The position numbers were made by a program, and so were the translations under genes. Below the pieces are notes generated by a model. The model was not told the origin of the DNA and did not search any database. It saw only the letters and a program-made list of their open reading frames with translations. Below, one piece after another: positions 47,170-59,899 of a stretch of 64,000 nucleotides of DNA. Each line of letters starts with the position of its first letter. The stretch's first letter is position 1. The DNA comes from Bidens hawaiensis (Eukaryota > Streptophyta > Magnoliopsida > Asterales > Asteraceae), in assembly GCA_021521415.1 (NCBI GenBank), contig JAIQDT010000670.1, forward strand, positions 744,001 through 808,000. Direction: 5' to 3'.

Positions 47170-47860
47170 TAACATTCTCCTCAAATTATGTTTCTTCATC
47201 TGACTCTGGTTTCAAATCACGCGCATCATCATTTTTCACCTCTGAGTTCTTTCAATCAACTTCCGGACCTGCTTTACATTGTTAACTTTGTCACGATCTT
47301 CATCTTCCTCTTCACTTTTGTCATCTGATTCTAGTTTCACACCATTAATTTCATCATGTTCCACATCTAAGTCCTTCAAATCATCACAAGCTTCATCTTT
47401 GTCTACACTTTTGCCATCTAATTCTGGTTTCACATCATTAATTTGATCATTTTCGCCTCTAAGATCTTTAAATTGTCCTAGAACGAATTTGAAGCTTCAT
47501 CTTCTTCTCAACTTTTGTGACACTTGTGTGTCGTAAAGTTCTTACCTGATTCAAGACTGGCATTGTTAATACTAGTATTTTCTTCTTTAACGCTCTTTTA
47601 TTCTAGAAGTTCTGGAAATAACACAATCAACCCCTGCACTTTACAAATGTTCCAAATGAACCACATCCTTTCATTTATATCCAATGTGAATTAAATTCGG
47701 GACGTTACACTTTTGTCATCTAATGATTCTGGTTTCACGCCGTTAACTTCATCATGTTTCACCTCTGAGTCCTCCAAATCATCACAAGCTTCATCTTCTT
47801 ATACACTTTGGTAATCTGATTATGGCTTCACATCTGCAAAATCACAGAGACCAACCATGC
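47170..47860 (-). pseudogene. acidic tandem-repeat protein remnant
   Basis: The minus strand encodes about four degenerate copies of a ~38-residue acidic unit with the consensus DEDEACDDLKDLDVEHDEIN followed by GVKPESDDKS. The best frame is 47433-47236, with further copies near 47830-47710 and 47510-47430 in other frames and with stops. No start region or other domain is found. It may be the tail of a repeat-rich nuclear or chaperone-like protein, now decayed; I cannot name it. Confidence 0.5.
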
Positions 47861-48253
47861 AGTTAACTCAATAAGTATTTACAATCTCTTTTCTTTTGAA
47901 ATCGTATAATGAGTTATGTCATACATAGCCACCTTTTATTGACACTTAAAGAATCTTTGCCCCTTTGGCAAAATATCGCTATTGCTAATATCCCTATCAT
48001 TTATGTATGAATACTTGAAAATACTTTTATAAAATACGTCAGCTAAAGCTTGTAAATACAAACAACTGGCATGTTTCAAAAACATTATTATTAATTCAAT
48101 ACATCACTTGACCAAACATCTTTCTAATGATTTTAATCATTCATCAACTCGTTTATTTCAATTTTTTTATTTTATTTTCATCATAATCAAAAATGTATAA
48201 CAAGCAATTTTACATGACCAGGAAGAACTACAAGCAGGGGTGCTAGTCATGTA

Positions 48254-48770
48254 GGGATGTTCAAAAAGCATGTGGCTCGCGGCTCGCTCGAAAATAGCTC
48301 GAAAAAAGCTCGGCTCGAAAAAGCTCGATTCTAATTGAGCTAGGCTCGACTCGATTTCTAAACGAGCCGAGCTTTGGCTCGACTCGTTAGCTCGGCTCGT
48401 TTAGATTAAACCCTAAATTTTAATATCTATATATAATAATATCATATTTATACATATATTATGTCACTTGATACTTAAAACCTTATAAAAGAATAACGAA
48501 AATAAAACACATAAAGTTATAAATTCTCTATTTTATAATCTTCATATAATGTGTATGTTAAAATTATATTTTTTGCCTTTTATATATCAAAATTTGTAAA
48601 ATAAAAAAAAATTAAAAAAAAATTAAAGGAGATTGGCTCAACGAGCTCGAGCTCGATTTTTCAGCTCGATAAAGAAAACGAGTCGAGCTCGAGCCAGCTC
48701 GATTATGTTCAAGCTCGAGCTCAAGCACACTATGGCTCGGCTCGACTCGGCTCGTTTACAGCCCTTAAGT
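48254..48770. mobile_element. GCTCGGCTCG-rich MITE, hAT-like
   Basis: Left part AGGGATGTTCAAAAAGC and right part GTTTACAGCCCTTA fit degenerate hAT-type ends. The flanks AGTCATGT and AGTCATGA are near-identical 8-mers. The interior is AT-rich between blocks of CTCGGCTCGA words. Confidence 0.6.
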
Positions 48771-48859
48771 CATGACACTTTATTCACTAGCCAACCCAAT
48801 AAAACAAACATTTTAACGTGGTCAACAAGGCCTACAAGTGCGACTACATGTTGAATATA

Positions 48860-49465
48860 TGTTCATGTAAAATAAAAATTTGAATTAACATCCTTGTGAG
48901 TTGTGATCAACAGGACAAATTTAGAACATCAAATGTTACATGTTATTTGTTATAATTTGTTATAACAAATGGGCATGTAAACGAGCTGAGCGTTTAGTGA
49001 ATTGCTTATAAACTGTTTGATTGGAAGTCCGTTTATTTAAAAAAACGAACATACAAGAATATTTTTTTTTGGTTACGAACATTCGTTCATTTATGTATTT
49101 TTTTAAGTATTTTGGCCCATAAAATTTGGTTTCGTTTTGTGAAATTATAATATCACATATTATTTTTAGACCCAGCATGTTGATGTTCACGTTTACTTTA
49201 ATTAGTATTCGTTCGATTATGTTGATTCATCTATGTCCAATTATCTTTGTTTGTGTGTATTCGTGAACCATTTGTTTATATTATTCACGAATGACATTAA
49301 TGAACATGAACACACTCATTTTCTTACCAAACGAACCCATACAAGAAAGCCTCGTTCGTTTAATTGTTTGTGCTCGATCATTAGTTCGAATAAAGTTAAA
49401 CAAACGAACTTGGACATATCTCGTTCTCGTTCGTTGACAACAAATCAGATTCCATAATTAGCACA
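48860..49465. repeat. repeat block shared with 61425-63945
   Basis: TGTGAGTTGTGATCAA.AGGA, CCCATAAAATTT.GTTT.GT and TTTACTTTAATTAGTATTCG occur here and again, in the same order and orientation, in the right-hand block, where they are separated by later insertions. The core resembles a MITE with CGAACATAAACGAACA words. Confidence 0.7.
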
Positions 49466-50061
49466 CATGTTATAATAGTATTAGAAGTTTTAATCGTGTC
49501 GGGTGGGGGGTTGATGGTATAAACAAGATATATGTGTGTCAAAAAACATACCTTAATTTATTCATGTAAAAAACATCAACTCTAATCCGTACGGCTAAGA
49601 TCCATGGTCCAATACATACAAGAAACACGCAGCTTATAAAAAACCAAGAAGGACCCGACATTTATCTATGAATAAAATGTATTAAATAACATCAAATATT
49701 AAATAAAAAAAACAAACAAATGTTGCATGGGCAAGACTTTGGTCACGGGTACACGGGTAGTCCATTTTCGCAATTTACCATCTAGTTGCGGGTTTTTAGA
49801 GTTGCCGAGCTGACCCGATTCTTCATTTTTTAGAAAAACTTCGTTGTTAACACTTTGGTTCTCTTTTTTAGCTTAACTAAACCATATTACTATTGCGAGT
49901 ACCAGTGGCGAAGCTTAAAAAAATTGAATTAAATTTATATTGGGCGTTATAGATCATTAATATTACGATTAATACTTAGTGATACATTAAAATCAGCTCA
50001 TGTGAATAATAAAACAAATTATGACATAGATTTGCAATTACAGATTGGTTGCAGGTTATTA

Positions 50062-52103
50062 TTATGAGAATAATAATAACCCACACCCACAATGAAGTGC
50101 AAACTTGGACTGGTAGCACTTGAAGATCATATTATACTGCAAATCTTTAGCACACTTAATGCATTGGCCATCATCCTTAATACCTTGTACAAAGGTTACA
50201 GGATGCGGGTGATCTCTTAGCGTAGTTCTTCTTCCAAACTTGACATTTAAATACTTAAAAAAAGAATTCCTGTAATAGTAAAATGTCGACCCCTCACACT
50301 GATGCTTTAGGGGGGCACAAGCAGTGTGCATAGAGTAGGCACACGTGTTGCAATGATAGAACCACGCTGCCGGGTCAAACTCATCCTCACAAATCTCACA
50401 AAAGTATTTGCTACTATGGTTCTCAGCAGGATAGTATCTTAGATTCAGTGGATGTTTATCGTACTTGTGCCTTATCGTTTCAGGTAATAACAAAGCACAA
50501 CTCACATGGAGATAGAAATCACAAACGGGACAATGATACCCCAATCCATGCATAAACAGCCTACATGTCTTACAAAGCTTAAATCCCGGTGAAGTTTTAA
50601 GTCTTAATAGGAGATGGTTAGGGTGGGCTTCATGTGTGATTGCATAAGGTATGAAGCCACAATTGATATCCACATAATATTTACATTGCATGCATCCATA
50701 TGCAAAACCATTGCAAGGTGACAAACAAATCTCACATGGAAACAAACCTAAGGAGTTTGTAGGGGTCTTTGGGATGAAAACAAGCGTATGCTCTGGATGG
50801 TCGGGGTGGTCTTGTATTTGAGAGGGTAGCATAGTGCACCACTCATGAAGAACAAAATCACAATCATGTTCGGAACACTTATAAAAGGGCATATTGGTGA
50901 TTGGTCTCACGCACCCGTCACAAAGTAGTTCCACTTCTTTCATGGGATCATGAAGAGAAACTGACCCGTTAGGATATGTGTCAAAAAGAATTAGCGGGTG
51001 TGGATGACAAAACATTTCACCGCCAATCTACCTTTTTATATTTGATTCACCTTTGTTGATAAAGTAGTGTGCGAGAAGGTTGACATTTTCATCAGCAAGT
51101 GGAAAGTGAAACAGTCTAGGATGCTCATCATCTTTGAAGTTTTTGTAAGTTTTGCCATATCCTGCGATTAACGAATGATGTGTCGTAAGTTAAGCTCAAA
51201 TTGACATGCACAATTTCTATTATTGAAACCAAAATAATATATAATAGCATGCGGGCATCAAGATAGAAGACATAAACGCACCTTTACTTGGAATCGCACA
51301 ATCAACATGGACGTAATATCGACATTATCACATCTGTAATGCCACGAGTAAGAATTATCTTCCGGTTCCTAAGGATCATAACCTTTATCACAAACTCTGC
51401 AACGAGGAAAAAACTTGGCCTTTAAGTCAATATAAGGAAAGGAATAGGAAAGGGTAAGTAAATGAGAATGGCTGAAACTCTCATTTGTGGACTGTTGGAT
51501 AAGTAACTTGGTTGGAAGCAAAGCGCAACTCAAATGGATCCTGAACCAAGAACATGTGGTACAATGGTAGAAGGTCCCGCCATGTTCATCACCACAAGCA
51601 TTACAATGAGATATCATGTCACCGAAATAACGTTGTAGTTGGTGAGGGTGACTTGGGTGGTCCATCTTCTGTACAGACATGGTTGCACAGATTATGTCCG
51701 TGATGAATTCGCAGTTGGAACAATCGTACATGTAGAGATTTTCTCGGTTAAGCTTACAAATATCACACCTCCAAGTGTTTGAATACTTGCACAATGTAAT
51801 ACTATGGTCGGAATGTAATGGGTGGTTGTGTTGGGTTTCAGGCAATTCCGCACGGAACTTGTGTAGAGAGTAGTGACAATCGTTGCAGGTGTAGTAACAT
51901 AGATGAAATGAATAGATCTCCTCCTTACACATCTCGCATATGCCAAAATGGTCCTCTTCCATCACAATAACATCTTTATCTGTGTATTCATCTTCATCTC
52001 TATCAACATTATCTTCTTCGTCAGAATTTTTATTGTCGTGGTCAGGTTGCAATTGAATAAGGTCTAGTATATGCACATGACTAAAATGCTTAAGTTGTTC
52101 CAT
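50062..52103 (-). pseudogene. DC1-domain (Cys/His-rich C1) protein, copy A, broken
   Basis: The start is ATG 52103 (MEQLKHFSHVHILDL), followed by an acidic segment and DC1 modules (FGICEMCKEEIYSF, HYSLHKF, HPLHSDHSI, WRCDICKL, HPSHPHQLQR, CNACGDEHGGTFYHCTTC). A second exon from about 51161 continues with more modules (VELLCDGCVRPI, DCDFVLHEWC, YCEICEDEF-like and FYHCNTCAYSMH) to 50062. DC1 proteins are plant zinc-binding proteins linked to stress and defence. Lesions against copy B are a TAG at 51369-51371, a one-base loss near 51325, a donor changed from GGT to TGC near 51249, and a TAG at 51028-51030 where copy B has GAG. Together they make a functional product very unlikely. Confidence 0.85.
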
Positions 52104-53625
52104 TGCAACTACATTATATATAAAAAAAAATACATGTGTTACAAAACTCACATAACCACAAATATCCTCATAAAATAATAAGTGTAAAAAAATACATATG
52201 TTAGAAATCAGGCCGAAGAACATGGAATTTGATCTCAACCGAGATCGACTCTTTCTGTTTATTATATTCTTGACGCTTACAATGACCCCTAACATATCTA
52301 TTTACATTAAATCATTTTCTAAATATACTATAACTCAAACTTTTAATATCTATGATTCAAACAACTAGATAACATGCATTTTTTTTTGTGAAAGTCACTA
52401 AATTTAAGAGAGATATTTCAATAAAAAATATTATTTACATCGATCCAGAAAGCAAACGTGTAACTCGTTGCGTCTTATTAAACGGACAAGCATACCAATA
52501 AATTAAACATGTCTCCAGGCTCTTGTAGTGTTCACCAATCACCACCTATGACTTTCACACAATGTCTAATTCAGATTAACTTCCAATAAATATACATTGA
52601 TGGATATATTATTTCTACAAAAAATCGAAACATTGATTCATAAAGCAAGTTATATTAATCTATTATTAAATTTCTAACATTTCTTCAAAGAACAATAATG
52701 AAATAACAGAATACAAAATCTAGACTTCTATAACAAATTATCTGATGTTCTAGCTTAACCAAAAGACATCAGATTACTTTACACAGGGCATGTCCTACTT
52801 GTAGTCATATGATCAATTTTCTAAAGTTTAGGATGTTAATGACATCAAAAGAACACCATATATTTCCCGAAATCAGGGATGTTTAGGATGTCTAAATCAT
52901 GCTGGAACTAGAAAGTTTAATATAATGTTAAGATTTTTTTTACTAGTACTTTGATTATTCTCTGGAAAATTGGTGTAAATATTAATCATCCAAACGAATA
53001 AACACGAAAAACAAGAGACATACCTGATGGAGAGTTGTATTGAAGAAATTGTAAAAAGAAGAGACTAAGATCATGAATTTATTAGACTCGAATTCGAATT
53101 TTGAAAACCGAATTTGAATATTAGAAATTGAATTCAAATCATGTCGAATTTCGAATTTTTCGAATCCGAGTTGAATATTGAACACCCCTATGCTAGAACT
53201 AAAAAAGTTTAAAATAATGTAAACATTTTTTCTTATTAGTCCTTTGATTTCATATTCACTTATTTAGAAAATAGGTTTAACAGTATACATTCCAATTTAA
53301 TTCCCTTGTCTGAATATTAGTCATCCAAATGAATAAAACTTCAAAACACAAGACATACCTGCAGAGTAGTATTGCAGAAAGGGAGACTTCAGCAAATTGG
53401 ATAAGGAAACTGAAAAAATAAGAGACTGCTGAAAGATGGATTTTAGCGAATGAAGACGAGAACGGGATGCATGAATAAATAGTGGCGATGATTAAGAATA
53501 TCAGTGATTACACGAAAGGAATTTGGGTTCAAAAGAGATACTTGGAGTAATTGAATGGAAAGCAAATCTCATTTTGTGAACTACAAGTCTCATGCAAATG
53601 ACTACAAAGTTCAAAAAGTATTATT
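52104..53625. other. AT-rich upstream flank of DC1 copy A
   Basis: Non-coding DNA duplicated in copy B. It contains GAATTCGAATTT-type repeats (about 53090-53165) and the landmark TCTGATGTTCTAGC near 52740. Possible 5'-UTR exons of the DC1 gene are suggested by CATACCTG-type donors near 53025 and 53355. Confidence 0.45.
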
Positions 53626-53630
53626 GAAAT

Positions 53631-53857
53631 TGTTAGATTTAATCCCTTCAAGTTAGAGTCTAGGGTTAGTTATGTAAATATGTCATAGTATGTTTTAGTT
53701 AGTTTTATATCTATGCATTGTAGAAGGATTAAAGTTGTAATTAGCACTAAGATCAAAAGACATGAACGAACATGTTTGTGGTCTATATATACCTTTTGCA
53801 AATTGTTATCTTCTTATTTCCTTGATCGATCATATATTTCTTTTATCTTGGGCATCA
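53631..53857 (+). mobile_element. 227-bp solo LTR
   Basis: It begins TGTTAGATTTAATCCC, ends GGGCATCA and is flanked by perfect GAAAT duplications (53626-53630 and 53858-53862). Copy B shows the empty site (ATTATTGAAATAACTACAG near 60705). The size and TGTTA start suggest a copia/TRIM-type LTR. Confidence 0.85.
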
Positions 53858-54383
53858 GAAATTACTAAAAGTAATGTATAAAACTCCTGCTGTTTTCAAA
53901 TTGCAAAAATAAATTATTACACATTATGAGTGTAAAGGATCCAAGCCATGCCCGAGCTCGACTAGGCTCGAGCTTGACTTCTTTAACTTACACAAAGCTC
54001 GAGCTTAGCTAGTGGCTGTCCATGATTTTTTCCAATGTGGTCCCTTTTCGCGGTGTTAAGACTTTTCACCGTCAAACGTTAGAAATTTTGGATCTGTCGC
54101 GATTTGGATCAGGTCGTGTGGTTGACTAAATTAAAACAGGAGCCGTTAAATTTTTAATTTAAATTTCAAAATTACAAATTCAATCGACTAATTCAAGTAA
54201 CTTGAAATCTGATTGTTTTAATATATTTAAGCAAACTTTGATTACTCAAGTGACTTCATAATTAAAGGGAGAAAACACCCCTAACAGACAATTGAGTGTT
54301 AACTCCATTTGATAATGAAGCATAAGTGTTGAAATTGTCCAAGTATTACTTTTACTTGGACAGTCTCAACACTGATGTTTTAT

Positions 54384-54682
54384 ATAGGCATGTAAGCGGA
54401 CCGAACGAACACGTATAAAGGCATGTTGATGTACGCTCATTTAACTTTAAACGAAAATGAACACTTACTCGGGCATATATTTGAGTTCATGTTCGTTAGT
54501 TTAGAAAATAAGTATGTTCGTGTTCGTTTATGTTCGTTCATTTAAAATATATAATAATAGTTCACGAACATAAGTGAACATTGAACAAAGATAAAAGACC
54601 ATAAATGAGCATAAGTAAGAATGAACATAAACGAACTTCCCGTCGAACGATTTACTAAACGTTTGGCTCGTATACAGGCCTA
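54384..54682. mobile_element. MITE-like element with AACGAACATAAA words
   Basis: The ends TAGGCATGTAAGCGGACC and CTCGTATACAGGCCTA are inverted. The interior consists of GAACATAAACGAAC and its complement. No clear target duplication is seen. Confidence 0.5.
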
Positions 54683-54785
54683 GTTTTATAAATATGTTGA
54701 GTCTTAATTGTTGGTAAGGAAAAAAAACCTTCATTAAGTTGTGTAGCTTTCATGGTTCTTTTTCAATAATGTGGAGGCGCTTGTT

Positions 54786-56000
54786 CAGGTTAATAATTAC
54801 ATTAAGTTTCTATTCTATATAACCTAAAAACCAAGAAACTATATATTTATAATTACATTATTGATGACTTGAAAAAAGCATAAAGAAAAGAAATGAGTTC
54901 TCTGTGAAGACTCCTACAAGAAAAAGAAAAAGAAAAGAAAAAGGAAAAGAATACTAACTATTGGGTTATCTGAACCATCGATTAGTTATTCGGTTTGGGT
55001 AATGTAGTTACGATTTAGTTAATTCGTTTAAAGAAATAAAGAAGACTAATCAGGAAGAATCCAATGTGTGCAATACACACACGCTCGGTTTAGTTAATTG
55101 TTATCTCAAACACTAAAGCCATAACCTAACCACAATTTTCAGTTAGTCAGCTATGACTTAACCAAACCATCTATTAACTACCCAATTCATTTAACCTGGT
55201 CACGGTTAATTCGATTATTTGCTCAACATAACCAGAAAATGTCGCAGTGGTTGCCCGCTTACAATGACGAAGCTTGGACGCGCTACCATTGCGCCACAGA
55301 TCCTCATATTATTATTGTGCTACAACCAATCAATATCACATTATTATGAATGCTTTAAAAACTTATACACAATGCATTAGTGGTTGTACATAATGAAGAA
55401 ATTATTAAGTATATACACAATTTTCAGGTTAATAAATTACATTAAGTTCCTATTCTACATAACTTAAAAACCAAGAAATATACATATAATTACATTAATG
55501 ATGACTTGAAAAAAGCATAAAAAATGAGTTATATTTCTCTATGAAGACTCCAACTAAAAAAAGAAAAAGAAAAAGAAAAGAATACCAACTAAGAAAAATC
55601 CAACGTCTACATACACTGTCACACACACACATATCTATCTATAAGCATTGAGCGATTCGGTTAATCGTTATGCCATACACTAACTGTTTGGTTCATCCAG
55701 ACGAGTCAGATCTAAATGAGCCTCTGTCTCATTCAGCAACAACAATAAGTCTGAATGATGCAGACCTAATTTTAACCATTCAGATGTTTTTCTGTTTGGA
55801 ACCAAACAGTCTGAAGTCTGAATGAATTAGATGTTTACATCTGAATTGTTCCATTTAGATGCAAACAAACAGCCAACCACAACCAAACCATAATTTTTGG
55901 TTAATCAGTTATGACTTAACTGAACCATCGGATAACTATTCAGTTTAATTAATGTAGTTACGGTTTGCTTAATTCGGTTAAAGAAATAAAGAAGCCTAAT
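54786..56000. repeat. ~640-bp direct duplication
   Basis: TTCAGGTTAATAA.TTACATTAAG through GATGACTTGAAAAAAGCATA at 54786 recurs at 55424. The following AACCATCG..TA..TATTC with AAAGAAATAAAGAAG at about 54970 recurs at about 55920. Confidence 0.7.
55276..55303 (-). pseudogene. tRNA-Trp 5' fragment
   Basis: The minus strand GGATCTGTGGCGCAATGG, then TAGCGCGTCC, matches the acceptor and D-arm half of plant tRNA-Trp almost base for base, including the A-box. The anticodon arm and 3' half are missing, so it is not a functional tRNA. Confidence 0.65.
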
Positions 56001-56406
56001 TAGGAAAAATCCAGTGTCTACAAATATGCACAATATTTGTAATCGTTTCTCAATTCCATTTGTAATCACATTTGTTTCTGAGTTCATAACAATAATTCGC
56101 CTTTCATTTTCGTTAGTTTCTTGTTCTTTGGATGTAATTCGTTTACACGTGCACTTTGGATTGTCAAATTTGGTTCTCTTTTTTCGCTTAACGAAATTGT
56201 GAGTACTGTGTTATGGTTAATCAACACAACATAGTAAAAGTATTTAAACTTTTATAGAAGAAAAATAAGCTAAATTATATTAATACCGGGCGTTAAGATT
56301 ACGATAAAAGTAAGTGACACATTAATATCAGCTCACGTGATTAAAAAACCAGATTACTACATAGATTTGCAACTAATTTAGCATCAAAAGGCAGATAGAT
56401 TTGCAA

Positions 56407-58445
56407 CTAACTTGTAATTCGTTCACACACGCACTCATAATGAACTGCAAACTTGCACGGAAAGCACTTAAAGACCAAATCGTACCACAAACCAGTATCA
56501 CACTTAGGGCAATAGCCATCATCCTTAATACCTTGTACAAATGTGACAAGGTGGGGTGATCACTTAACATAATTCTTCTTCCAAACTTGACATTTAAAAA
56601 CTTAAAGATAATACTCCTGCTATAAGACAAACCTGACCGCTGTTCAAACTGAAGCTTTAGGGGAGCACAAACAGTGTGCATGGAGTGGGCACACATGCTG
56701 CAATGATAGAACCACGCTGCTGCCGGGTTAAACTCACGCTCACAAATCTCACAAAAGTATTCGCCAATATAGTTCTCAGCAGGATAGTACCTCAGAGTCA
56801 GTGGATGTTTATCGTACTTGTGACTTATCGTTCTAGGCAATAACAAAGCACAATTCAAATCCAGATAAAAATCACAAGTGGGACAACAAAACCCCATTCT
56901 ATATATACCCTCCCTACATGCCTTACAATACAGTTTCTTATCTAGTGGTGAAGCATCGAATTTTAATAGGAGATGGTTAGGGTGGGCTTCATGTGTGATT
57001 ACATCAGGTATGAAGCCACAATGGATATCCACACAATATTCACATTGTATGCATCCATATGCAAAACCATTGCAAGGTAACCTACAAATCTTACAAAAAA
57101 ACACACCTAAGACGCTTTTAGGGATCTTTGGCAAGAAAACAACCGTATGCTTTGGATAGTGCTCCTGTATTTGAGACGGTAGCCTAGTGCACCACTCATG
57201 AAGAACAAAATCACAATCATGTTCGGAACACTTATAAAAGGGCATACTGGTGATTGGTCTCACACATCCGTCACAGAGTAGTTCCACTTTTTTCATGGGA
57301 TCATGAAGAGAAACTGACCCGTTAAGGATTGTGTCTAAAAGAACCAGCGGGTGTGGATGACAAAACATTTCACCGTCAATCTCCCTTTTGATAACTAATT
57401 CACCTTTGTTTTTAAAATGGTGCCTGAGAAGGTTGACATTTTCATCAGCAAATGGACAGTGAATTAGATTAGGATAATCATCGTCTTTGAAATTTTGTAA
57501 GTTTTGCCAGAGCCTGATTAAGAATGAAATGTGGTAAGTTAAGTTCAAACTGACAAATAAAAAATCTACTATTAAAAAGAAAAGAATAAATAATAACCTG
57601 CGGGCATCAAGATAGAAGACATAAACGCATCTTTCCTTGAAGTCGCACAATCAACATGGACATAATATCGACATTTATCGCATTTGTAATGCCATAAGTA
57701 AGGACAGTTGTTCGAATAGAAATAACGAGGATCTTTCTCACAGACTCTGCAACGTGGAAAAAACTTAGCCTCGTCTCATAAAGGAATAATATGAAAGGGT
57801 AAGTATATGAGAATGGCTTAAATTCTCATTTGTAGACTGTTGGATAAGTAACTTGGTTGGAAGCAAAGCGCAACACAAATGGATCTTGAAGCAAGAGCAT
57901 GTGGTACAATGGTAGAAGGTCCCACTATGTTCATCATTACAAGCATTACAACGAGATATCATCGGACCGAAACAACGTTGTAGTTGGTGAGGGTGACTTG
58001 GGTGGTCCATCTTCTGTACAGACATGGTTGCACAGATTATGTCCATGTTGAACTCGAATTCAGAACAATAGTAACGGTAGACCTTTTTTTGCTTAAGATG
58101 ACACATATCACACTTCAATTCTAGTGGTACATGGTACAATGTAAGCTTGTGGTCGGGATGTAATGGGTGGTTTTGTTGGGTTTCAGGCAGTTCTGCGCAG
58201 AACTTGTGTAGAGAGTAGTCACATTTGTTACAGGTGTAGTAACATAGTTGAAATGAATAGATCTCTTCCTCACACATCTGGCATATGCCAAAATGGTCCT
58301 TCTCCACAATACGGTCTTCATCTTTATATTCATATTCATCTCCATCATCATTATCTTCTTCGTCAGAGTTTTTATCATCGTGGACAGGCTGCAATTGAAC
58401 AAGGTGTAGCATATGCTCGTGACTGAAATGCTCAAGCTGTTCCAT
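56407..58445 (-). pseudogene. DC1-domain protein, copy B, frameshifted
   Basis: Exon 1 starts at ATG 58445 (MEQLEHFSHEHMLHL) and carries the acidic segment and DC1 modules FGICQMCEEEIYSF, CNKCDYSLHKFC and CNACNDEHSGTFYHCTTC. It ends at a GGT donor at about 57598 after CRYYVHVDCATSRKDAF. Exon 2 begins at 57512 and adds modules (VELLCDGCVRPI, DFVLHEWCTRLP, YCKACREG, YFCEICEREF). Frameshifts lie near 57775-57785 (five bases shorter than copy A), near 57490 (one base) and near 56553 (one C lost from a C run), after which the expected tail reads in another frame to 56407. The damage differs from that in copy A, so the two decayed separately after duplication. Confidence 0.85.
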
Positions 58446-58950
58446 TGCAGCTACATTATGTAGAAAAAATACATTCGTTACAAAACTCACATATCCTCAC
58501 ATAATAATAAGGTTTATTTATAAAAAGAAAAAAGAAACCATATACTGGAGATCATGCCAAGAACACGAACTTTAATCTCAACCAGGATCGACTCTTTATT
58601 TTATTATAATTCTTGGCATTGGCAATCACCCCACACATATCTATTTATATTAAATAATTTTCTAAAGATAATATAACATTGATACAGAAGGAAAACGGGC
58701 AACAAGTGAAACCGATAAGCATAGTAATAAATTAAACATACCTCTTGACTCTTCGATTTTTATTAAACTTTTTTACTTTTCTCCATAGAACAATTAAAAA
58801 ATACCATAAAAATTGACAACTATAAGTAATACTAATAATGCAGAAAACAAAATCTAAACTTCTATAACAAATTATCTGATGTTCTAGCTTAACCAAAAGA
58901 CATCAGATTACTTTACACAGGGCATGTCCTACTTGTAGTATTATGCTCAA

Positions 58951-59899
58951 CAGTGGCGGATTCAGAAAATTTTCTTACAGGAGTCAAAAGAAATTTTAGT
59001 CGCTATTCAGTTGACCATCGCTACATAATTTTTTTCCGATCCAGTTCGACCAGTCGTGCCAAGTAATCGGTATATAATTTTTTTGGTCTGGTTGGGCCCC
59101 TCCGATCGGCTAGAATCGGGTCGACTCGAGTAATATAGAAGAAAGATAATCAAACAAAAAAAAATACGTGAAACTTCATTAGAAATGCATAAATAAAATG
59201 TCATATGTCTAAAATTGTTCTTTACGGGTTTTCATCTTTCGAAGCTTAACAAAAACATCATATACTACACATGTCTTTTTCAATAAAACAAATACAACTA
59301 TCGTTTAAATTCTCATCAACCATTTGATTACGCAAATCAGACTTCACGTAAAAGTATTTTCAACGTTTGTGGTTGCGACGGGTAATACGAGAGCTAGCCT
59401 CAATAAACGATAAACCAATACAAATGAAGTTCGTGAGCAAACCAACGTATGTAGAAAGTCGAAACATTTTCTTTGAATATTAAAGCTCTTATAATCCGTT
59501 GAACTCGCCTAACAAGTTACTTGCGCCATTGTAACTTTTTTTAAAAGGTTAAATGTAAATTGGGTTGAGAGTTTTGGGTTTGGATTTAAAACTTAGGCAT
59601 AGATTGATTGGGTATTTGGGCTTAAATTTTTTCAATTAAACTCAAATTTAGTTATTTATATATATTTATATAAATGTAACTGTAAATTTGTAAATTTATT
59701 TTTTATTATGGTCGGTCTCGAAATTTCATGGGGTCGTTCTCGAATTTTCACATGGTCTTTTTGTCGTTCTCGAAATTTCACAGGGGTCGGTGTCAAAATT
59801 TTACAGGGGTCGGTCGAGATTTTAACACATATATACCACTAAAAAAAGTTCTCACATGGGTTGGCCGACACCCCTACTTAAAGAGTAGGTACGCCTCTG
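58951..59899. mobile_element. non-autonomous hAT-like element, 949 bp
   Basis: The ends CAGTGGCGGA and, inverted, CAGAGGCGTA are hAT-like. The perfect 8-bp duplication ATGCTCAA is at 58943-58950 and 59900-59907. Copy A has an uninterrupted related site (ATATGATCAATTTTC near 52810). No transposase frame is present. GTCGGTCTCGAAATTT/CACAGGGGTCGG repeats lie near 59710-59815. Confidence 0.85.

Larger units (their letters stand above)
49850..53640. repeat. DC1 segmental duplication, copy A
   Basis: Homologous, in the same orientation, to about 56165-60720. Matching landmarks are TTTGGTTCTCTTTTTT at the left, the DC1 gene, TAACAAATTATCTGATGTTC downstream, TCGAATCCGAGTTGAATA and a final GAATGAAGACGAGAACGG. 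The offset is 6.1-6.3 kb, rising to 7.1 kb after the hAT insertion in copy B. Confidence 0.9.
53863..56164. other. repeat-rich spacer between DC1 copies
   Basis: No gene. It holds GAGCTCG-type repeats near 53940-54010, a CGAACATAAACGAAC element, an internal direct duplication and a tRNA fragment, listed separately. Confidence 0.5.

Noticed and set aside
59007..59204. 65-residue frame in the hAT-like element as a transposase piece
   Set aside because: No transposase motif and simple composition.
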